Assembly (NCBI GenBank): GCA_027943335.1
Contig: BSBK01003565.1
Location: 749,001-813,000 of the forward strand
Direction: 5' to 3'
Length of the DNA stretch: 64,000 nt
Origin: Chamaecyparis obtusa
Taxonomy: Eukaryota; Streptophyta; Pinopsida; Cupressales; Cupressaceae
Part shown: in pieces, positions 60,037 through 64,000 of the stretch
Numbering within the stretch: the stretch's first letter is position 1
How the letters are laid out: each line of letters starts with the position of its first letter
The notes under the pieces: generated by a model
What the model was told of the DNA's origin: nothing
Seen by the model: the letters and a program-made list of their open reading frames with translations, nothing else
The model's database searches: none
Position numbers and translations under genes: made by a program

Positions 60037-60334
60037 GTTCCCAGGTGGATTTCCTCTATCAGCAATTCTATCCACAGTTCCCAGGTGGATTGCCTCTATC
60101 GGTGATTCTATCCACAATTCCCAGGTGGATTGCCTCTATCGGTGATTCTATCCACAAGCTCCTATGTGGATTGCCTCTATCAGTGATTCTATCCACAACT
60201 CATGAGCTTCAGAGTGGATTGCCTCTATCGGCAATTCTATCCACAAGCTCCTATGTGGATTTCCTCTATCGGTGATTCTATCCACAACTCATGAGCTTCA
60301 GAGTGGATTGCCTCTATCGGTGATTCTATCCACA
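60037..60334 (+). repeat. Seven-unit tandem repeat, each unit a potential hairpin
   Basis: Units of 40, 41 or 48 bp share GTGGATTGCCTCTATCGG and end TTCTATCCACA. GTGGAT and ATCCAC within every unit are reverse complements, giving a 6-bp stem with a 19-base loop. The last four units alternate 41- and 48-bp types, a higher-order ABAB pattern. The 60027-60275 ORF is only the translated repeat. Confidence 0.85.
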
Positions 60335-60984
60335 AGTAAGATATATCTATTACAAAGAAAAGTTATTGCAAGATCGTCACCTTCTAATAACTTTAAAAAA
60401 TACAAGTGATAAATCATTTGGAAGTCATCACTTCCTTATGATTTACATAGGGCCCATAATTATAAAATAATATTAGCATAATAATCAATAATCATTACAA
60501 GTTTACCTCAGAAGTGTTTCACCTTCAATAGTGAACTCCCTCTCAATCAACATGATCAAGATTGTCATAAGTTGACTGAACCATTTGCTCCATCTGCTCC
60601 TTGCATTCATCAACTTGTTGACCTCTTTTCTTTATAACAACTTCAGAGGTAGTAGCAAGGGTTACATTACAGAAATGGTGGAAAGGTTCTCGCAGAGATT
60701 TCATCTGAAGAGAAGGAATTCAAATGGAGATTGAGGTGATTGAGCAAGGAAAGTGATGCATCACCTCCTCAATTGCATCCTCTATTCTCAAATCCCTTTT
60801 TTTTTTTTTTCAAGCGCAATGCTTAGATTTTGAACCATTCACAACAATCTGTAGAGATTTTTGAAGAGGCTCTTGGGTCTCTAACTACAACATTGCCATT
60901 GACATGGATTCACTTGTCATTTCTTGTCTTGTATGCAATCTCTGTGAACGTAGCTCTTGCAATTCTTTGGGTTTGGTGTAGTTC

Positions 60985-61200
60985 CTTAGAGAGCCCATAT
61001 GCACAATGCTCTTTCCAAGGATAATTACAGAGACATTATTGGATAAAGCGAAGAATTGGAAAAGTGCCATCATATACAACATTTCTCTATGGCAAAGATA
61101 CAGGAGCAAGGTCATGGAGGTAGGGGCTGTTCCTTTTCTGATGGAGATGCTTGTAGAAATAATTGCTGGTTGAAATGATTGCCATAGTATGCATGCCATT
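60985..61200 (+). pseudogene. possible captured armadillo-repeat gene fragment
   Basis: The + strand reading REPICTMLFPRIITETLLDK, NWKSAIIYNISLWQRY and RSKVMEVGAVPFLMEML ends at a TGA near 61170. The A..YN(I/L)S....K..VMEVGAVPFL.EML pattern resembles one armadillo repeat as in plant U-box/ARM proteins. It lies inside the small non-autonomous LTR element, antisense to it, as expected of a captured host exon. The match is short and made from memory of the family pattern, so it is tentative. Confidence 0.3.
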
Positions 61201-61387
61201 CGAGCCAGGTATGCTTTGTTTACACAATTCAACATAAGTCCTTAACTCTTACCAGCTATATTTTCAAAATAATTCAGATTGAACCCTGAACCCTAGCCGT
61301 TCATTCTTTTGTTATACTCTATTCCTATGCCCAGTTCTTTCCTTCAAGCGGTTAAGCTTCTATAGAAGGAACTTAGCTCTGATACCA

Positions 61388-61999
61388 TGTTAAATAATTT
61401 GAGATTAGAAGATAAGATGTAAACTAAATTTATGTAGTAGATTTCAATTGCCTTGGTGATTGATTGAATCTACATATTAAACATCTATATATATTGAACT
61501 CGCAAATGTGAATAGGAAGTGACATGACTGTTCATATTTGAAATGACACGATGGTTCACAATGAAAAGGCATGACAGTCCATAACAATTATCTGTTTGGA
61601 CTAATGCAGATCGCTTTAGTTATTATAACATATATAGTCACATATCATGACTATTAATACACAATAGTCACAATACATCAATGATAATCTGACAATAAAG
61701 AATTACTGAGTCATCCGATAATACTGTGTGTTCACCCAATATTAATCAGGGTAACATAATAATATATATCAATGGAAATCGGTAAGTTTAGTATGAATAC
61801 CGATAGGTTAGTATATGAAACTCAATAGGTATCCAGTATTATATGCAATCCGATCATCATCAGATATTGTATGCCTTTTAATATTTCAAATATATAATAA
61901 TAATGATAATATATTTTAATAAATATGCATATAATAATAATATTATTATATATATATCATAATAATTCTATTATTTGATCGAAGCTATATTTATTAACA
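61388..61999 (-). repeat. Right (5') LTR of the small element
   Basis: 612 bp, TG...CA. It is shorter than the left LTR mainly because only one of the two hairpin units is present (near 61647-61672). Confidence 0.85.
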
Positions 62000-62714
62000 T
62001 AAAGTGCCAAGGGGGTTTGATGTTTGCCTTTTTTTTCCATCTTCTTTTGTCATGTGAGTGTTCCTCCACTGACACTAGCCTCAAGTATCTCTATATGTGT
62101 TTGTACTCTCTCTACACATTTGATGTTTTAGATTCTTCTTCATCATGCAGTTCATATTGGATGATCTTTTCAGTGTACCTGTCATTACTCCCTTGTCAAT
62201 AGTATGGGGGGGTTTCTAGTGTTGGTTCTACTACTTCCTTGGTTCAATAGTGTGAGCTTTGTATCCAGTATTTGATCCTATGTACTAGGCAATTATAGTG
62301 GTTGGGTACCTATGCATTCCGATGAGATGGATCATATACCATATGGACACTCTTTTCTTTCCTATTTTTTGGATGCACTCTTCTAGCTTTGATTGATCAA
62401 CTCTTCAAGATTTTGGTGTTTATGCCATCTGTATCTTCAAGTTCAAGTGTTTTCCTTTGTTTGCCTCCTGATTTGAGTAGTTTTATTTGAGGGCACTCAT
62501 GCAGATTACAGTCTTCTCTACCTGGTCATATCTCTTTGGAGGATCTTCAGATCATCAGTTACTTCTTGACAGAGTTTACAGTTTCTTGCTTCAGTGATGT
62601 TGTACATGTTCAATCTTGTTCCTATTTTCTAGAACATTCCTAGTTTTGGAGACATCTTTAGTCCTTCATACTATTCTTGGTCTCTTTTTGGAGTAGAGTT
62701 TTTCCCATGTGGTG

Positions 62715-62925
62715 TAAGGATTGATCTCATAACACTTTGTAACCTTTTTCTGATATTTTATTATTGATTGCAACTTTTTTTTTTGCACATCAAGGATTTC
62801 TCCTCTCTCGTGGATCCATACATTCAGGTCTCCATAGTTGTTTGCTTCTTCTCTCTCTTTTTGTGATAGGTGTTTGCATGTAGGTTTTCTTGGGAGTTGT
62901 GGGTTGTTTTTCATCAACTCCAACA
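62715..62925 (+). repeat. 3' LTR of the LARD-like element, 5'-truncated
   Basis: Matches the last ~210 bp of the 386-bp 5' LTR with few differences and keeps the terminal CCAACA. The first ~175 bp, including TGTTAGAG, are missing; the sequence before 62715 is unrelated. Confidence 0.75.
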
Positions 62926-62930
62926 ATAGA

Positions 62931-63180
62931 GCCTATTCCAACAATTATGCAGTCTAATCATGTCCAAATCTAATATAACAACCATCATATTTTAAAAATT
63001 TTATAAACTTAATTTTATCACCAATCATATGATTCGAGCAACCATTATCAATCAACCTTTCATTCTTATCTCTTCTAACATGTAATGCAATTACAACAAT
63101 TTTAGTATTACTTTCTAGAGATGTCACATTGCTAACTTTAGGTTCATGTTCAACTTCTTCAACATAAAATAAACAATTTC
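62931..63180 (-). pseudogene. pol: copia protease region (broken)
   Basis: Minus-strand reading RDKNERLIDNGCSNHMIGDK then IKFIKF near 63075-63000 is the copia protease active-site block, with DNGC in place of the usual DSGC. This is the part of the large copia element lying upstream of the LARD-like insertion, and it links in order to the GAG-pre-integrase at 56945. Confidence 0.65.
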
Positions 63181-63181
63181 C

Positions 63182-63610
63182 TTATTCTAATTCACCATAT
63201 AATATAATAGCATCTTCATTAACATAATAGGCCTTCTTATTGAATTTTAGTTCTGGTCTTGTTCCTTTTTCTAAAAATCTAGTAGCTATATGACCAACCT
63301 TTCCACATCTAAAACATTTAAGAGGCAAGGTACTTTTATACCTACTAGTTCCTTTCTTTAGCCTTCTTACAAATTTTTCTTTCACTTCATTTGTGCTCTC
63401 ATCATTTGGATCTTCATTAGTCTTTGTTTCTTTGAAGGATCTCAGATTTGGCTTTGACTTTTCTAAACTTTCTTATCTTGAATATTCTCAGTTTGCCAAA
63501 CAACTTTTCTAGTGATGTGATGGTGAAAATGGTGATCAATGGTAAACCACCAAATTCAACATACAATTGAATACAAAACTCCCAACAATGTGAATCCAAT
63601 TAGCACAAAC
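63182..63610 (-). pseudogene. gag: copia gag, zinc-knuckle part (broken)
   Basis: Minus-strand ORF 63385-63182 reads KFVRRLKKGTSRYKSTL and the zinc knuckle CFRCGKVGHIATRF, where the last Cys is Phe. The ORF 63599-63417 upstream (ITSLEKLFGKLRIFKIRKF) is likely more gag. The element should continue to a 5' LTR, but a new LTR-like sequence begins at 63611 and the rest is outside the window. Confidence 0.6.
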
Positions 63611-64000
63611 TGTAATGTCCCCGCTAGGGAACCCATAAGGAATCAGGTATTTAACCCAAAATTACAACTATTTTTTTTCTATCATTCTAACATTTCATTA
63701 TTAACATTAACAAGTACATTCCTTGAGGTTCCCTTATTGATTTCATTTACCAAATTAAAAGCATTTTATTTTATTACTAATCAAATTGAATCCCATTTCC
63801 TTGCATTTTAGAATATAGGAGAAGGGTAAGAAAGTAACATTTCATTCATAACCATAACTTTACTTCCTATTTCTTTTTCATTCCTTTTACCTGTGCATTG
63901 AATAATTTACCCCTTCCAATTTTAATTAAGACTTTTCTTTCATTCCACATCCAAACCAATTGTATTAATGAACTATTTGAATTCATTTTTCCTTACTTAC
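63611..64000 (+). mobile_element. candidate start of another LTR, truncated by window end
   Basis: TGTAATGTCCCCGCTAGGGA has the TGTAAYGYCCC form of many plant gypsy LTR starts. It interrupts the copia gag after CAAAC. The following AT-rich text has no gene. Confidence 0.4.

Larger units (their letters stand above)
59315..61999 (-). mobile_element. Small non-autonomous LTR retrotransposon (TRIM/LARD-like), minus orientation
   Basis: An exact TAAAG duplication flanks it (59310-59314 and 62000-62004). LTRs are 59315-59974 and 61388-61999. A minus-strand PBS, TGGTATCAGAGCTAAG, lies at 61372-61387 against the right LTR. A minus-strand purine tract, CTAAGAGGGAG, lies at 59975-59985 against the left LTR. 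The 1.4-kb interior has no gag or pol. It holds a seven-unit hairpin repeat array (60037-60334) and a possible captured gene fragment (about 60985-61200). Confidence 0.82.
56951..62925 (+). mobile_element. Non-coding (LARD-like) LTR retrotransposon nested in the copia element
   Basis: An exact 5-bp duplication ATAGA flanks it (56946-56950 and 62926-62930). It starts TGTTAGAG and ends CCAACA. The 5' LTR is 56951-57336; the 3' LTR keeps only its last part, 62715-62925. A PBS-like TGGTATTAGAGCTTC follows the 5' LTR. The internal region carries no recognisable gag or pol, but has a GC-rich minisatellite, degenerate repeats at about 180-bp spacing, and the nested element 59315-61999. It must have depended on other elements for mobility. 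Confidence 0.78.

Noticed and set aside
60027..60275. 82-codon ORF in the small LTR element
   Set aside because: Pure translation of the 40-48-bp hairpin repeat; the repeated peptide has no family match.
60037..60334. CRISPR array interpretation of the hairpin repeats
   Set aside because: Units are directly adjacent variants without unique spacers, and they sit inside a plant LTR element.
62666..62926. 86-codon minus-strand ORF over the truncated LTR
   Set aside because: Overlaps LTR sequence whose counterpart at 56951-57336 is not open in the same way; no domain.

Overview
This window looks like nuclear DNA from a plant with a large, transposon-packed genome. A conifer or other gymnosperm is my best guess, from the many old, nested, decayed LTR retrotransposons, the very long LTRs and the AT-rich background; the sequence alone does not fix the species. 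Only one intact host gene is visible: a seven-exon amino-acid/GABA transporter of the AAAP (GAT1-like) family at 24015-28029 (+). Almost everything else is retrotransposon, solo LTR or LINE-derived sequence.

Layout. (1) 1-22410: a tandem Ty3/gypsy array of the Tekay/Del chromovirus type, ordered LTR1(partial)-internal1-LTR2-internal2-LTR3. LTRs are about 4.6 kb and each internal region about 4.86 kb. Both internal copies carry gag, PR, RT, RNase H, IN and a chromodomain-like tail, share several identical disabling lesions, and add private ones. (2) 22411-24014: AT-rich upstream region with a MITE-like inverted repeat and a TATA box. (3) 24015-28029: the transporter gene. (4) 28030-31430: AT-rich spacer with small tandem duplications and a perfect hairpin. 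(5) 31431-33349: a LINE-type insertion with 19-bp target-site duplications that holds only an ORF1 (DUF4283-like plus zinc knuckle) and a 3' tail. (6) About 34060-36360: a copia-like element with PBS and PPT whose only coding content is a coiled-coil/zinc-knuckle gag. (7) 36441-36766: an unidentified coding remnant. (8) 36765 to about 50080: a decayed Ty3/gypsy Tat-lineage element (PBS with TGGCGCC, gag, PR, G-patch, RT, RNase H, archaeal-type RNase H, IN), interrupted by a solo-LTR-like copia insertion (40367-41582) and an LTR-like insertion (47421-48560). (9) 51290-51939: an acidic coding remnant split by a solo-LTR-like insertion. (10) 51940 to about 63610, minus strand: a copia integrase fragment, then a large copia element that has absorbed a truncated LINE tail (54489-54635) and a non-coding LTR element (56951-62925). 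That LTR element is itself invaded by a smaller non-autonomous LTR element (59315-61999). A further LTR appears to start at 63611 and leaves the window.

The transposons are molecular fossils. Target-site duplications and reading frames that rejoin when an insertion is removed give a readable order of nested insertions. The less ordinary items are the tandem gypsy array with shared lesions, the ORF1-only LINE insertion, the non-coding LTR element with six degenerate repeats at about 180-bp spacing, and the small LTR element with seven hairpin-forming repeats and a possible captured armadillo-repeat fragment. All comparisons were made by eye, without alignment software or databases.
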